DNA from: Rhinopomastus cyanomelas
Lineage: Eukaryota; Chordata; Aves; Bucerotiformes; Rhinopomastidae
Assembly (NCBI GenBank): GCA_013400115.1
Contig: VXBP01002266.1
Span: forward strand, 29,219 to 93,218
Direction of reading: 5' to 3'
Length of the DNA: 64,000 nt
Below, one piece after another: positions 48,155 through 62,037 of this stretch (the first letter of the stretch is position 1; every line of letters begins with the position of its first letter). Made by a program: the position numbers and the translations under genes. The notes beneath the pieces are model-generated. The model was given only the letters and a program-made list of their open reading frames with translations. It was not told where the DNA came from and did no database searches.

Positions 48155-48755
48155 GTTTAGTGCATTGAGTTGGAAGGTACTTTTAAAGGTCATATAGTCC
48201 AAATTCCCTGCAGCGAGCAGGGACATGCTTCAACTACAACAGGTTGCTCAGAGCTTCATCCAGCCCGACCCTGAATGTCCCAAGGGATGTGGCCTCCACA
48301 CCTCTCTGGGCAATCTGTTCCAGTGTTTCTGGATGACATTCCATCCCTCTGGCTTAGCAACGGCATTGCTTATCGTGGTGTCATCTGCAAACTTGCTAAG
48401 GGTGCACTCAATCCCACTGTCTACATAATTGATGAAGATATTAAACAGCACTGGTCCCAGTACTGACCCTGAGGGACACCACTTGACACCAGTCTCCATC
48501 TGGATATCGAGCCGTTAACCACTACTCTCTGGAGGTGACCATCCAATCAATTTCTCATCCACTGACAGTCCACCTATCAAATCCATCTGCCTCCAACTTA
48601 GTCAGTTGCAGGTGACTGTGTCAAAGGCCTTACATGAGCCCAGACAGATGATGTTCATAGCTCTTTCCTTGTCCACTGATGTAGTCACTTCATCATAGAA
48701 AGCCACTAGGTTAGTCAGCCAAGATTTGCCCTTGGTGAAGCCATAAAGGTTTAGA
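48155..48755 (-). mobile_element. CR1 copy with reverse transcriptase end and internal deletion
   Basis: Minus-strand reading has PVLFNIFIN and KFADDT (FADD catalytic site at 48380-48391). It then jumps within a few codons (EGWNVIQK) straight to HWNRLPREV of the CR1 3' end. About 600 bases or more of the usual intervening sequence are missing. Older than subfamily A. Confidence 0.85.
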
Positions 48756-48779
48756 CTGCTTTTCCATTAGAAAAGTCCA

Positions 48780-49460
48780 CCAATCATTCTGGTTAAGCCT
48801 ACTATACAAAGTTCACCCTTAAACCATATCCCTCAACAACACATCTAAACAATCTTTAAACACATCCAGGGACAGCAACTCAACCACCCCCTGGGCAATC
48901 TGTTCCACTGAACACTCCTCCTGTGAATATTTTTTCCCTAATATCAAGTCTAAACCTACCCTCTTGTAGTTTGAACCCATTCCCTCTTGTTCTAACACTA
49001 ATTGGTCGCGAGAAGGGACCACCACGTCCTTTCAGGTACTTGTAGAGGGTGATGAGGTCTCTTCTCAGCCTCCTTTTCTTCAAACTAAGGAGTCCCAGCT
49101 CTTCCAATCACTCCTCCTAAGATTTATTCTCCAGGCCCTTCAACAGTTTCATTGCCCTGCTCTGCACCTGCTCCAGCACCTCAGCATCTCCTGTATTGAG
49201 GTGGTCAAATCTAGACACAATACACAAGGTGTGGCCTCACCAGTGCTGAATACAGGGGGAGAATCACCTCCCTTTTCCTGCTTGACACTTTATTTATAAT
49301 ATAGGCCAGGATGCCATTGCCTTTCTTGGCCACCTGGGCACATTGCTGGCTCACATTCAGCCACCTGTGGATTAGAATCTCCAGGTCCCTTTCTATCAGA
49401 CACACCTCCCCAACCTTGTAGCATTGCTTGGGGTTGTTGTGGCCCGTCTTTCCTTACAAA
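48780..49460 (-). mobile_element. Old CR1 3' fragment
   Basis: Antisense copy: CCTTAAACCATATCCCTCAAC, ACATCTAAACAATC and CACATCCAGGGACAGCAAC, back to HRWLNVSQQCAQVAKKGNG on the minus strand. It lies in tandem with the preceding copy in the same orientation. Confidence 0.85.
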
Positions 49461-52400
49461 GTTCATGAATAAAACAATATACATGTATATATACACACAG
49501 AGACAACTGGGAAGTCTTCTCCAAGCCCTCCTGGATGTCTGTTACCAGCGATACATTTAATGGGGTGCTCTTGCTGGACCCAGATTCTTGCAGACTCCTA
49601 CAGAGAGAGTACTTAGCATTTGTTTCATGTACTTCCTAGCCTCCAAGTCTTCTCTGTTTTTCTCATCCACCTCTCTTCATTCACGATATCACAGGTGGGA
49701 GCACTGGGAGCAAAAAGTGGATGAGACCTCTTCTTTGCTCCTATCACGGCCTGAGAAAGCCTGGATTTCTTCCTGCAATCCTCAGCAGGTCGAAGCACTG
49801 TTTGTGAGCTGCTATCAATTACATGCAATAAATGCACACTGCATGAACATGTGTTTAGAAAATCCCAGTGTAACAATGTCCTGATGCCTACAGAGGCCTG
49901 CCCAAGCCTACTATAAAAAATAACCAAGAATAGCTCATCCATATAAAAATACCATCCCTGTCATGCAGCCAGGAACCATGCTGTCTGCAATACAGTGATC
50001 AGTTGAATTAGTTCTTCCATTGCAAATTAAAACTGCCTGAAGGTAGTTTTATTTCACCTATAAGACCTTTTCATGTCTTCATATAAAATGATAGGAAGAC
50101 TACGGGCATGCTAGTGGTCTTCAATGAGTTTATTAATAGCAGCTTTGTGTCATCATTTGGACATTGTCCACTTCTTTACATGCACAAGATAAATAATCTA
50201 CCATTAAGGCTGCAGTTGCTATTCAAAGGAAATTAAAATCAGAGGTTCCTGAAGTAAAAGTATGAGTTGAAGTAAAAGCTGAGATGCTTAAAAGTCTGAT
50301 ATTTAAACTGAGTGATGTTTTTCTCTTCATTAAATTCTTCTGACTACAATACAGCCACCTACAGAATAGATGCTACAATAAATCCACTCACCTGGAGTCC
50401 CTTTCCAGTTGAGAGAGAGGTATTCCCAGGAGAAATGCCATTTGACTTCGCAGTGATCCTACAGAGCACAGCTCCAGCCTTCTCAAATGACTCCTTCCAG
50501 AGGCAAGAGAAAAGACTGGCAAAAGGATGCTTTGACTAAGATGTAAAATGGCAAAAAGTTTCACCTGCTTCAAAACAGTACCTCAAGCTACTAATCTCTA
50601 AGAGCTAAGAAACGTCAGCTGGTTAGACCTGTTGGCAGATGCCATCAACCCAGTGGCACCCACAGGTGCCAGTAGGTTGCAGAGGATGGTTGGGCTGTGC
50701 AGACCCTGACTCATCAACAGCAATAGGTATGGGTGTGGTCTGAGAATTACTGCTTATTGTTTTCTCTGGTTTTTGGCTACAAAGACTCTTCTGGGAGCTC
50801 CACAGCAATACAGACTTTATTACTGCATCTTTATTTGTCTCTTCCTGCAATTCCTTTAGGGCGTTTTGTAGCCTAAGATAGGTAGAAGAAACAACTGACA
50901 TTAAACTACGGCAATTTTCAGGAAATCTATGGCTCCTGAAGTAATCGTTGTCAGCTGATTTAAATTTCAGAAATCTTCAGGCTTTTCTGTCAATGTCAGG
51001 ATTATTAGGGTCATAAGAGAAGAAGTCAAGGACATTTCTCCTCTGCAGGGTAAAAGAAATAGAAAATTTCTCCCTTCAGGCTGGCTAAAGGCAAAAAGAA
51101 AAGGAAAAACATCAGTTTCTCATTAATTTTGCTCATATGAGAAAGACATCAAAATCTTAAGTAATGACATTAGAATCTTTTTGATACGGTCTCCAGGGCT
51201 GCAGAAAAACAGAACAGAGAGAGAAATGTAGGCCCAGCACCAAGGGCCCAGCTTGCTCTGAATGCCACCCCATCAATGCTGTTTCCCAAAGGCAGTTCAA
51301 CAGGAGAGAGAGTCGTTAGTGATTGGCCAGTATTTCATCACAAGTTGCAGTCTCCCAGAAATAATTGTCTGACCCACGACAAGCCCATCAAACAGAACTT
51401 AGAAAGTTTGAAAGATTTTTTTTTTTGATCCTGTCATCTGACTTCATTGTACTTCTCTAACATCCACCCAGCAATTTATTGAATCATAAGCATAAATTAT
51501 GTCTCTGATAGCTGAAGAGCTCTTAATAAGTGGAAGTGACAGAAAGGCAGAAAGACTGAGATTAGCTGCCCAGTTCTTTTTTCCACAGAACCCATAGCTC
51601 TAATTTTAAGTCGTATCATATTAATGTGCTTTTCCTTCACAAATTATTTTTAGCCCCAACCCTTTCAGATTGACGCATATAGATATAAAACACGGCAGGT
51701 GCATGAGCTCCCTCCGTTTTATTTCTCAGTGTTACATTTGAATATTTACCAGTGGAAAAATAAGAGCCAACAATGAGATTTCGAGGCAGGATTTCACAGT
51801 ACCTCTTCGGAAAGATATCTGTGTGATTAATAATGGTTGTTCAAAGTACAGGATATGAATCAGCCTCTATGTCCTGATGACTGCCTCTGCAAGAAGAAGA
51901 AAAAGATTATCAAACTAGGGGAAAGAAAAAAGTATTTATAAAAAAATTACTGGATGTGATCTAAAGCAACTTACTTGCTGACTGACTTAGGTAGGTAATC
52001 ACTACTGCTGTGCTCTAAGGAAAGAAAGATTTCTCACCTGATATTGGTTTAAAGAAAAGAATTAATATCTCAGAACATGACTCCTGAGCAGGTCATTTCT
52101 GCTTCGTATGCACCAGGCAGTTTAACTGAGCAGTGACAGGCACAATTGCTGTGAATTCCTTGTCCCAAGCACACAAAGAGAGACAAAACCTCACTGCACA
52201 GATCTGGAAATGGATGGGAATGCAGACCTACCTGGAAAGAGCCAAAAAGCTCTCTCTGATTTATCTGCAAGCAATAGTGTATCTCTGACCATAAACTGCA
52301 AAATAGGCATTCCTGTGCATTCCGTGATACAGCACTTTTTGCTTACTTTTCCTTTGGTAATAAATCTTATCTGAAGTAAAGCAGGGATGAACATATTCAA

Positions 52401-55400
52401 TTAGCTTCCTCAAATACAGTGTCATTGTTCCTTTCTTCTACCCTTTTATCTGTGGACATTTTCCCAGTCATTTTTAGTTACTGCCTCCTGTGGGCTTGTG
52501 TAGCAGACATGCTGACTCCTTAATTAAAATTGCATGCCAGGAAGTAAGTAACTGCCAGCTGAATGCTTGCCTCCTACTGTTGCATTCTGTCAGCTCAGGG
52601 ATGGTTTTCTTTCTCCTCCTTCCTTATTATTTTTTTGAAAGGAAATGTCAGTTGCTGTTTCTGAAAGTAAATTTGGGAAACTCTAGCAAATGTACTTAAT
52701 CTGGTGATTAGAACTAGAGAATGCAATTTATGTTTAGTGTAGGAAAAAACCCCACAAGCACATTAAATTATGAAGTCCGCTTTCTGGCTCTGAATCACCA
52801 GAAGATCGTGGAAATGAATGTGGAGATAAAAAACATCACTGACCAAACGAGAGTGCCTTACGCAGCAGACTGGTGCCCATCTGGGCACGTACACGTGCCA
52901 CACGGCTGGAATTAAGCAAGAGCCACTCAGGCACATGTGCCACCCCCTAGATATTCCCAAATATTCAGCAATGAGAAGTGTGGACACCTGTCTGAATCTT
53001 CTTAGGCTCGAAGAAGAGATGTAGGTCAGCAGCTGGTCTACACACAGGTGAAGCGCCCACGGCTCCGCAAAGCCAGTGGGTTCGCGCACTAGGAGGACTT
53101 CTGTGGGCCCTGCAGGCCCCAGGCTGCTGCTCATTTCACACTGTGCCTGTGCACTGAGTATCATCTAGGACTCTTCCCTTTGAAGACACAGTAACATCAC
53201 CCTTCCCCTGAACCAAGGTGGGGAGTTAAAAGATCTTCCTAGAGTGGGAAGGCGGAAAACGTAATCATTAGGCCTTTTCATGCCTTGGGTCAAGGCCAAC
53301 ACCAACATGTCTGCATTTTCCCATGTTTCCTGTGATAGCACAGCCAGATAGTTCACTCCTTTGTTTCTAGGAGATTAAGTAAGCACAAACCTTTCCCCAA
53401 AGAGAAAGGAGATTGGCCAAAGTTCCACCTGTCCTTCCAGCTCTCCCCTTTTCACACTCCTCACGCTGTGAATACCAACGCACTTACTGCTGCAAAGCTC
53501 TTCAGATACCTACAGGGTTTTGCTCGTCCTGGTCGAATCCACCTCTGTGTTGGCTGCTTCAGTATGTGAAGTGTTACCTTTGCCCTAATTAGGATGGCCC
53601 ACGGCTCAAGGTATGCATCAAAGCACGGGAGCAACCACGCTTCGTGGCTTCCAGTAGTTCTTCGTGTTTGCTATGAGGAGAAAAAGGCGTGTTACAAAAA
53701 CTTAAAACCAAGCGTCTGTTTCACTGCGTCAGGACATCCTCAGTGCTCTCTACCCTACCGCGTTCACCAGGGTTGCTGAAAACCTTTCTCGTTAAAAAGC
53801 ACAATGAAAACCTCTGCTTCACCATCTCCCAGGAATGGAGCTCCTGGGCAGCCAGAGGCTTCAGCAGCTTGCAGATCACACGCATGCTGTGCTCCACAGC
53901 TTCCAGGAAGAAACAAGAGCTTCACAGCTGTGATAGCTGGCTACTTTAGCATTTCATACTTTCTTAAAAAAAAAAATTGCCTTGGTTTTTTTAAAGTTTA
54001 CAGGGCAAAACTGTCACCCCAGGAAACTCAATAGGAAAGCTTCCATTGATTTTAGCTAAGCTAAATGTCAACCTCATGTTGTAAAACAGGGAGGAGAAAT
54101 GAAGCAAAGGTTTTAGAGATAAGTAACATTTTTTATTACAGTAACTGACATACTTGGGGAGAAAAAAAGAGAGCTTTTGGGCACACAAGCTTTTTAGTTC
54201 ATATTTGTCCAAAGTTTAAATATACATGAACGTAAGCTAAACACAGCAGGGCTATTATTTTAACTATTCCCTAAATTAATAACATTTTTCATAATTAATG
54301 TTGAAAATACTATTCATTTCAGGCTTCCCTTTTTAGGTAAACTGACAGAGCACAAAGCTCCACCACAACCAGAACACTGAAAAAGAAAATAAATAAAATT
54401 AAGACTAAAAATATCTTTGTGGTCTAGATTATCTCCTCTGCCTAAGCCATCACATTGCAAAGTGAAAACCAGCTAAGAATTGGCCATGCAGGTGCAGCAG
54501 CAATGGCTCTCTTCCTCTGGTTGGTATTATAGCTCTCATTTCCCATGTTTACTGCAAGCAGGTAGGAGCAAAGATCATGAGTTCAGATGTCTGGCTTCAC
54601 TCAAACCTCTTGATTTTGAATTCCAGTGAGGAGAAAAGGGGCAGAGAAAACATACATGACTACATGATAAAATGTGGAAAAAAAACTTTCAAAAACTAAT
54701 CATGGTTGCTACCAAAAACATACTTAACCTTTGCTAATGATTAACAACCTCAACATCTGCATAAGCAAAGGAAACAGGAGCAAAGGCAGACATTCTTTTG
54801 CTCTGGGAGTTTTCCATGTTGCTTACACGTTTTGCTCTTCTAAAACATGTAAGGAGATAAGAGGGAGGGAATTACCCAGATTACTGGAGTGAATAAGGCA
54901 TTGTTCCCCTGTGAAATACTAGCAAGTGATATCTCTGTTCTGGAAATATTTTTCCCCCACCATGATACTGACCCTTACGTGAGATCAAAGCCTGAATATA
55001 CCAAGCCTTGTTTTAGGGTAGGTGCCTATTTTTGCAAGGTTTACATCACCTGCTCATCACTGCAAAGATGCTTTGACTGCCAAGGGTCAACTGATGATAA
55101 AACTCTTCACAGAGCATATTCCCAGCCAGGTCTTCATCCTTTTTCCTCTCAGCATAGATGAACACAGCTGTGGCTCAAACACTGTTATTTCTGCCCTTGA
55201 AAATATATTATTGCAACAACAAAAATGAATCTGGTCTATCTCATCTACATATCTCTAACTTTATAATTTATAAAGCCTTTATCATTTGTTTTGCTAAACT
55301 TCTTGCACACCTCTCACAAAGCAGTATATAAGAGATCACATGCATTTCTGTCTAAGGATCAAGCTGTTAATTAACCTAAGGTTATACTGTGATGTACAAG

Positions 55401-56689
55401 CATCAGGCCATTAAAAATTCATTCCAGATACCCATGAGAGCACAGTTAAATCTATGGCTGTCAGTGCCTCCAATGCATGCTACTTCCAAGGTAGTTTTTG
55501 CCTATAATAATCTAAGGAAATGAGAGACTTTATAAGACAATTTGTCTATTTGCTTATCTAATGAAGTCTAGCTAGATTAGCTCAGATTTGTCCTTTAGTT
55601 ACAGCTTCTTTAAGTCTTTTGCACTTATCTGCCTACTTGAGAATGGGAGAATTAACGACTTGCAGTTCTAAAAGTAATGACTTTGTCTGAGTGTAAGATC
55701 CTTGATCTCTGTGCATTTCTGCTGTGTGACTCCTTTTCTGCATCTAGTGATATCATTTATTATTACTTTGTACTCTCCCTTCCTGCCTTTTATTAGCAGG
55801 CAGTACATCCTCACGGGGTCCGCTGACATCACATAAAGATGTGGTGCCTGTTACTATCACACAGCCTTTGTTTGGACAGGGAACTAGGACAGAGCTTTCT
55901 TATTAGCTCCAGCTCAGGATAGTGCTGGAATACAAGATCATCAATAGAACTGGTTGGGGTTTTTGGAGATGATTTGCTGTGTTCTCACAAAAATAAGGAT
56001 TTTTTCAAATGGAAACGCTGAACAGGAGTATTGACATTTTTTGATAGAATTGTTTTCATAAAAGTACAAATCCCAGTTTCGCACTGTGAAATTATGTTTG
56101 ACTTCACAGCTTCAGCTGACAAAAGAAATGCTAAAAATGAACCAATATTCACACCATCAGAGTCAGCAGGAACAGTATATTTTTTGACACTAATAAACAC
56201 AAATATTCATCATCTTTCTGCAAAAAACTTTCAAGATGTCAACTGTTTCTCCTGAGACTGAAAAGGAAACTCTTTTGATATCAAAGAAACATTCTAGGGA
56301 TGAAAAACATATTTCCTGGGAAAGCTGAAAGAAAACATGGCACTATTTTTTCTCAGAAATAAGCCAAAGTACAAACAGACTAAGAACAGGAGTGCCAGAT
56401 CACTAATTCCTTTACAATTTAAGACTTTATCAGTTATACATTTAAAACCTAATACTCCAGAAGGTGTTGCTTTAAACCACTGATGCACTAATATACTAAA
56501 GATTAATTCCCCTGCTGATCTTCAGAGCAGCTTTTGAAGCTCTAGATTTGGAGTATGTACCGTGTATCAGAAACCCGGGTGCCAAAAGCAGTTTTCATAC
56601 ATCTTTTCTAGAGGGGTAAAGTTTACTTCACTCATTTGTAACATCTCTAAGTTAGCTGATGTTGTGGCTGGTTTCTAACAGAGGGGCTA
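49461..56689. other. Long intergenic stretch, nothing recognised
   Basis: About 7.2 kb, the longest CR1-free stretch. AT-rich, with many short open frames and no conserved motif, splice-paired exon or RNA gene that I can identify. Confidence 0.45.
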
Positions 56690-57440
56690 AAATAAGCACC
56701 TCCTAATGCTAATGACCCTCCTGTCCAGGATGTGCCTGGAGACAGCGTCTAGGACAAACTCTTCTATCACCTTTCCTGGGATGGAGCTGAGGCTGAACAG
56801 TCTATAGTTACCTGGGTCCTCCTTCTTTCCCTTTGTGAAGATTGGAGTGACATTTGCTATCCTCCAGTCCCTAGGCACCTCTTCTGTTCCCCATGACTTA
56901 GCAAAGATGATGGAGAGTGGCCTAGCAATGACTTCCACTGTCTCCCTTAGCATTCACTGGTGTATCCCTTTGGGGCCCATGGATTTATGTACATCCAGCT
57001 TGCTCAACTTACCCCTAACCCAGTCCTCATCAACCAAGACAACCTCCTCTTTTGTCTCAACTTCCTCTGGAGCTTCAGCAGTCTGGGGTTTGATATCAGG
57101 AGTACAGACAGAGGCAAAGAAGGTGTTGAGTATCTCTGCGTTCTCTGTATCCTCTGTCTTCAGAGCACCCACTTCATTCAGCAGGGGCCCTACGTTGCCT
57201 CTAGTTCTAGTTTTATGTGCAATGTACTTGAAGAAGCCCTTTTTGTTGCCCTTGACCTCTCTTGCAAGGTTTAATTGCAAGGAGGCCTTGGCTTTCCTAG
57301 TTTAGTCCCTACATCCTCTCACCAGAGCCTCATAATCATCCCAAGTGGCCATCCTCTCCTTCCATGACCTATAGACTTTCTTCTTCCCTTCAGTTTGCCC
57401 AGCAGCTCCCTGTCTTCTGGCTCCCTTCCTCGACTTCCTT
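56690..57440 (-). mobile_element. CR1 internal fragment (linker and N-terminal reverse transcriptase)
   Basis: Minus-strand reading: AREVKGNKKGFFKYIAHKTR, GNVGPLLNEVGAL, DWVRGKLSKLDVHKSMGPKG, then LRETVEVIARPLSIIFAKSW, DWRIANVTPIFTKGKKEDPG and SIPGKVIEEFVLDAVSRHIL. It matches the same region as the copy at 4366-5386. Both ends are missing, including the CR1 3' end, which is unusual for a copy made by 3'-primed insertion. Confidence 0.9.
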
Positions 57441-59084
57441 CCTGTTGAATGCTATCATCGTAGCTTCAAAGCTACTTCCTTACTTCACAGTACTACTGTC
57501 CTTTTTAAGAGCACTAAACAGCAAATTGATTTTCAATGCCAAGTAGTGAAATCAAGGAGAGTTATAACATAGATTCATTTAACATAAATACTTTTTGAGT
57601 TTTGGGATTTCAGAGCAACAAAATTTGCTGAAACTGCTTTGAACTAGCTAAATACACTCTCTTTACTGATTTTTAGGGTGAAATCTCATATGAAACAGGA
57701 GGAAAAATTGGATTAATAAGGTAGAATTATCAAGAGTGATGAAATTAGGTAACAGACTTTGCTACAAACAAAAAAAAACCTAATAGGTTTTCATTTTACT
57801 GTGAAAAATTACATTAAACTTCCCAATGCACTGGAAAATTAAAGCACTGATAGGCTGAAGGATTCATCATGATGATTATGCTGGAGACATAATCAAACAT
57901 TTGCAAGCTATAAGGAGACAGAACCAAAAAGAAAACTCAGGCAGCTAAAAATTTGTGCAAAATAAGTCACCACGCTGAAAGTCTTCTAGCAAAAATGTCT
58001 GTAGAATATTATCGGTGCTGTGGCTGAGATATTTGGCTTTGTGCTGTCAGAAGGTTTATCCTATCCATTTCTAAATAAAGCCTGGCTTTATGCAAGAAAG
58101 AAATGCACAGAACTGTTTACTGATCTGTGCTTTTGAACAGAATAAACCAATCTGCATTTAAAACATAGTTCCCTAGATTTCACAGATAAGTGCCAAGTAA
58201 ATTGAGATGATGGGAGGTTAAAATGAAAATGTACTTGGGCTCCCCGTACTCTTTCACTGGCACACTTAACGTTTATGAGACTTTATGTCTTTTATACTAA
58301 CTGGTTTACATTTGTTACAGAACTTGAGTATTTTTGTGGGCTTGCCTCGGATAAGGCAAAGGGAAATTGACTCATTGGACTAATTGGCCTCCTCAAGACC
58401 TATGTTTCTGAGTATTCATTATGCCTTATTGTCCCCTTTCTCACTGCCTTCTACACACTCTCTCTCACACACACACAAACACATTGCTTAGAAATCTAAA
58501 GTGATAACACTGCCTTAATTTAATTTTCATTTTCAAGAGGCAATGACTCCCAATACTGAAAGAGACTAAACACACAAGTTTTTAAACAAGCTCCTTTTTT
58601 CCCCTTGCAGCATCTTCACAGAAGGAGCAATTTCTTGCTTCAGCACAACTGGAAGTCTAATTCTGCAGTTATGTTCAGAATTTTAATGTTCTCATATGGC
58701 ACTTTACAGGTGAAATTCATTTTTATCCTTAAGAGCAGGTTATTTTTTCAATATTCTGTGTGAAATTTGTATCAGCTACCTATGCTCCTCATTAACATAT
58801 TACTTTGTCTTCAAGAGCTGCTGCCAGAACTCTAGGCATTATGCAACAGCAAGGAAAGCCTCTTAGAAAGCAGAAGGAAACATTTACTTTCCTGAGCCAA
58901 AATCCTGGGTCAGGGTGGGCTGAGTATCTGATGTGCGCTGTGACATACATGGTCACAGTCCTGGCAAAGTACAGGCAGTGAGTGATATTCTCATTTCTGA
59001 TAAAAAAGTAACAATTTACAGAACTCTTATCACAGAGGACCCAATCAGCCTCCTACTTTGCTACATCAGGACAGGATGGCCCAG
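57441..59084. other. Intergenic, nothing recognised
   Basis: 1.6 kb of AT-rich unique sequence with a (TC)n(AC)n run at 58458-58482. Confidence 0.45.
58458..58482 (+). repeat. Short (TC)n(AC)n microsatellite
   Basis: CTC/TCTC run followed by ACACACACAC, about 25 bases. Confidence 0.75.
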
Positions 59085-59960
59085 CCCACAGAGTTGTGCT
59101 GAATGGAGTTAAATCAGGCTGGCAGCTAGTCAAAAGCCAACAGTGCCAACAGTGCCCAGGTTCAGTGCTTGGGCCAGTCTTGTTTAACATCTTTATCAAT
59201 GATGTGGATGAGAGGATCGAGTGCGCTCTCAGCAAGTCTGCAGACAACACCAAATTGGGCTGGTGGATCTGCTTGAGGGTGGGAGCTCTGCAGAGAGACC
59301 TGGATCGATGGACTTGTATGAGGTCTAACAAGGCTAATGCCAGGCCCTACTCTTCAGTCAGAACAACACCATGCAATGCTACAGACTTGGGGGAGAGTGG
59401 ATGGAGAACTATTTAGCAGAAAAGGACGTGGTGTGCTGACTGACAGCTAGCTGAACATGAACCAGCAATATTCCCAGGCAGCCAAGAAGGCCAATGGCAT
59501 TCTGGCCTACCTCAGAAATACTGTGGCCAGCAGGACTAGAGAGGTGATCCTTCCCCAGTACTTGGCACTGGTAAGATCTCACCTTGAGTACTGTGTTCAG
59601 TTTTTGGCACCTCAACACAAGAAGGGCATTGGGGTGCTAGAAAATGTCCAGAGAAGGGTAATGAGGCTGGTGAAGGACCTGGAGGACAGGTCTTAAGAGG
59701 AGTGGGTGAGAGAACTGGAATTGTTTAGTCTGGAGAAAAGGAGGCTGAAGAAAGACCTTATTACCCTTTACAGCTACCTGAAAGGAGGTTGTAAAGAGAT
59801 GGAGGTTGGTCTCTTCTCCCAAGTCACTAGCAATAGGTTGAGAGGAAATATCCTCAAGCTGCACCAGGGAAGGTTTAGACTGGACATTAGGAAAAATTTC
59901 TTCACCGAAAGAGTGGTCAAGCATTGGAACACATTGCCCAGGGAAGTGGCTACATCTTTC
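59085..59960 (+). mobile_element. Old CR1 copy, end of reverse transcriptase to near 3' end
   Basis: Sense copy: SVLGPVLFNIFINDVDERIE followed by SKSADNTKLG, where the catalytic FADD has become SADN. Then NQQYSQAAKKANGILAYLRN, LALVRSHLEYCVQFLAP, LRGNILKLHQGRFRLDIRKN and HWNTLPREVA. The terminal ATTCTATG tail is not visible. A tandem GCCAACAGT repeat is near 59139-59158. Confidence 0.87.
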
Positions 59961-62037
59961 AGCATAAAGATTCATATGTGTGTCTTCACAATTGAAAGCT
60001 CTCTCAAATCCAATCTCATTGCCCAAGCATCATGGCTAGTGGACAGCTCAAAGAGAGGCCAAAGACAGATAGACAGGCTGATTTAATCACTTGCTTGTCA
60101 GAATAGAAAATGAGTTCTCAGTTCTCCTGGTATTAGCATTTCAAGATAGCTTGACAGGCACATGTATTTTTGAAAAGTAACAATTCTTCTTCTTCCCAGA
60201 TGCAGAATCCAGCTGTCTGAAACTAGCACCAAAAGAAAAGTGAATAACATATAATCCAAATGGTCTAACACTCCTGCTCTTCATTAAAGGCTGAACATGA
60301 CAAAAATGTTTGAAATTCTATTTGATTTTTGAGCCATTAATTATTTCAGCAACACTTCAAGAGAACTAGACAAGGCAGTAATAAAACCACAGAGGTTAAG
60401 TATGAGTTACAGAAAAAGCCACCCCTGCAGGCCAGTAGTTAAAATGGCTGTAAAGCATAATCAGTACTAATGATCAAATGATCCAAAGTGAACAGCTACT
60501 GAATCTAGAAGTCACCAAATGCTTACAGTTTGGCTGCAAAATGTCTCTTGCCTTTGGCACCTCATCTTTATGCCATGGAGACACCCTCACCACTGGCAGC
60601 ACTAAGTTCTGCAAAAGGCACAGCTGCTATCTCAGACCCACAGCACATGCAGAGGTGGCAGTGATTTGTACAGTTGGATCCTGCCAAGCACTGCCATCCA
60701 GAAAAGTGAGATCAGGTTTTAACTCAAAGCCTTCTTTCCCACAAGAATGCTGCACAACCATCAGGCTACGAAATCACAAAAAGTGTACGGGACCATCCTG
60801 TGAGCACACCCAATTCATGCTCTTGCTAAGGAGAAACAGGAGTGCAGATCCTGCCTGTGCTCCTTCCTCTACTGATTATTTCCATGAAGCTCCCTTGCAG
60901 TGGGGGTTTCTATAGACCAGGCTAAGACTGCAGGTGCCTCAAGATACTCAGCATTGAATCATTCTCATAAGGGAACTTAACTCTGTACTACAAGGACTAG
61001 AGCTGCCCTAGTTTGACCCTCCAACTTACCCTAGTGGGGTTAGTGCCTTATTTCATAGTGTTGCATTATTTTACTTGCCAATGTTTAAATGGCTCCTCAA
61101 AAGTTTTCTGTGGAGTGGAGATAAAAATGTATTCCCTGTGGTTATACAGGAGTTTTGATTTTTTTTTCCTGTAAATATACCCTTCGGCTGTCTGAGTGTC
61201 TCTACAAGGACAGAATTTTGTATGAATTACCTTGCATAAAAATCAAAAGGGATTTCAAAGAGAAAAGTCTCATTTCTAGCCTGAATGCATGGAAAATCAG
61301 TTCCTTCATTGACTGAAAGGACACTTACTGTGGGATCTAAGCCTCCTGTTTACTCCTGTAACTGCCGTGTCATTAATTACTAACTATCTTACACTATGTC
61401 CTATGTCTGGATGCTTGGTGTGTACCCCCTTAATATTTATGCACACGTACAGATCCTTTCATCTTGGGAAGGGTCTATCTGCACTTTTAAGTTGATTAAC
61501 GTCTTATTTCAGGAAAAGGATTTCTTGCACAGAATAAGTGCAATTATTATGGGTTTAGAAACCAGATGCCTCTGCACTGATGCTTATTTTCAGAAACTGG
61601 ACACAGATCAAACTCCTGCCAAATAATTCCAGGCAACATGTTTGGGTTTCATTTATTTTCTGCCATTGCAGTATATGATTTTCTCTGCTAAGGATGACAT
61701 TTATTTTTTCATGTCAATGAGACTTTTGCTTCTTATCAACATATAAGACAACTAACAGTTATCGAGCGGCCAGCTTTCTACAAATCTCTTTTCTTGCCCA
61801 GATTAGCTCACTATGTTCTTATTATCTTGACCACTCTCTATTGACAAATTTTGTCCTCATTCATACCAAACAAAATCACTGGATTTTACTACATATATGG
61901 GAAAGTAGAGTATTATCCTAAAGCCTCAGTGAGTTTTTAGGAGTTACCATGCAAAACACTACTGGAAACTTGCATGTTTGGACTTTACAGCATGTCTTCT
62001 GGAGTAATGAACAGAGTGAAAGATCTCCATGCTGTTA
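59961..62037. other. Intergenic, nothing recognised
   Basis: 2 kb of unique sequence. A 145-codon open frame at 60478-60915 (+) has many Cys and His but no recognisable domain and no neighbours that support a gene. Confidence 0.4.

Noticed and set aside
48248..48499. Apparent small protein with a FADD motif
   Set aside because: It is a CR1 reverse transcriptase remnant fused by deletion to the CR1 3' end.
60478..60915. 145-codon Cys/His-rich open frame
   Set aside because: No ordered zinc-binding pattern or family motif, no splice or promoter context, and length compatible with chance in 64 kb.
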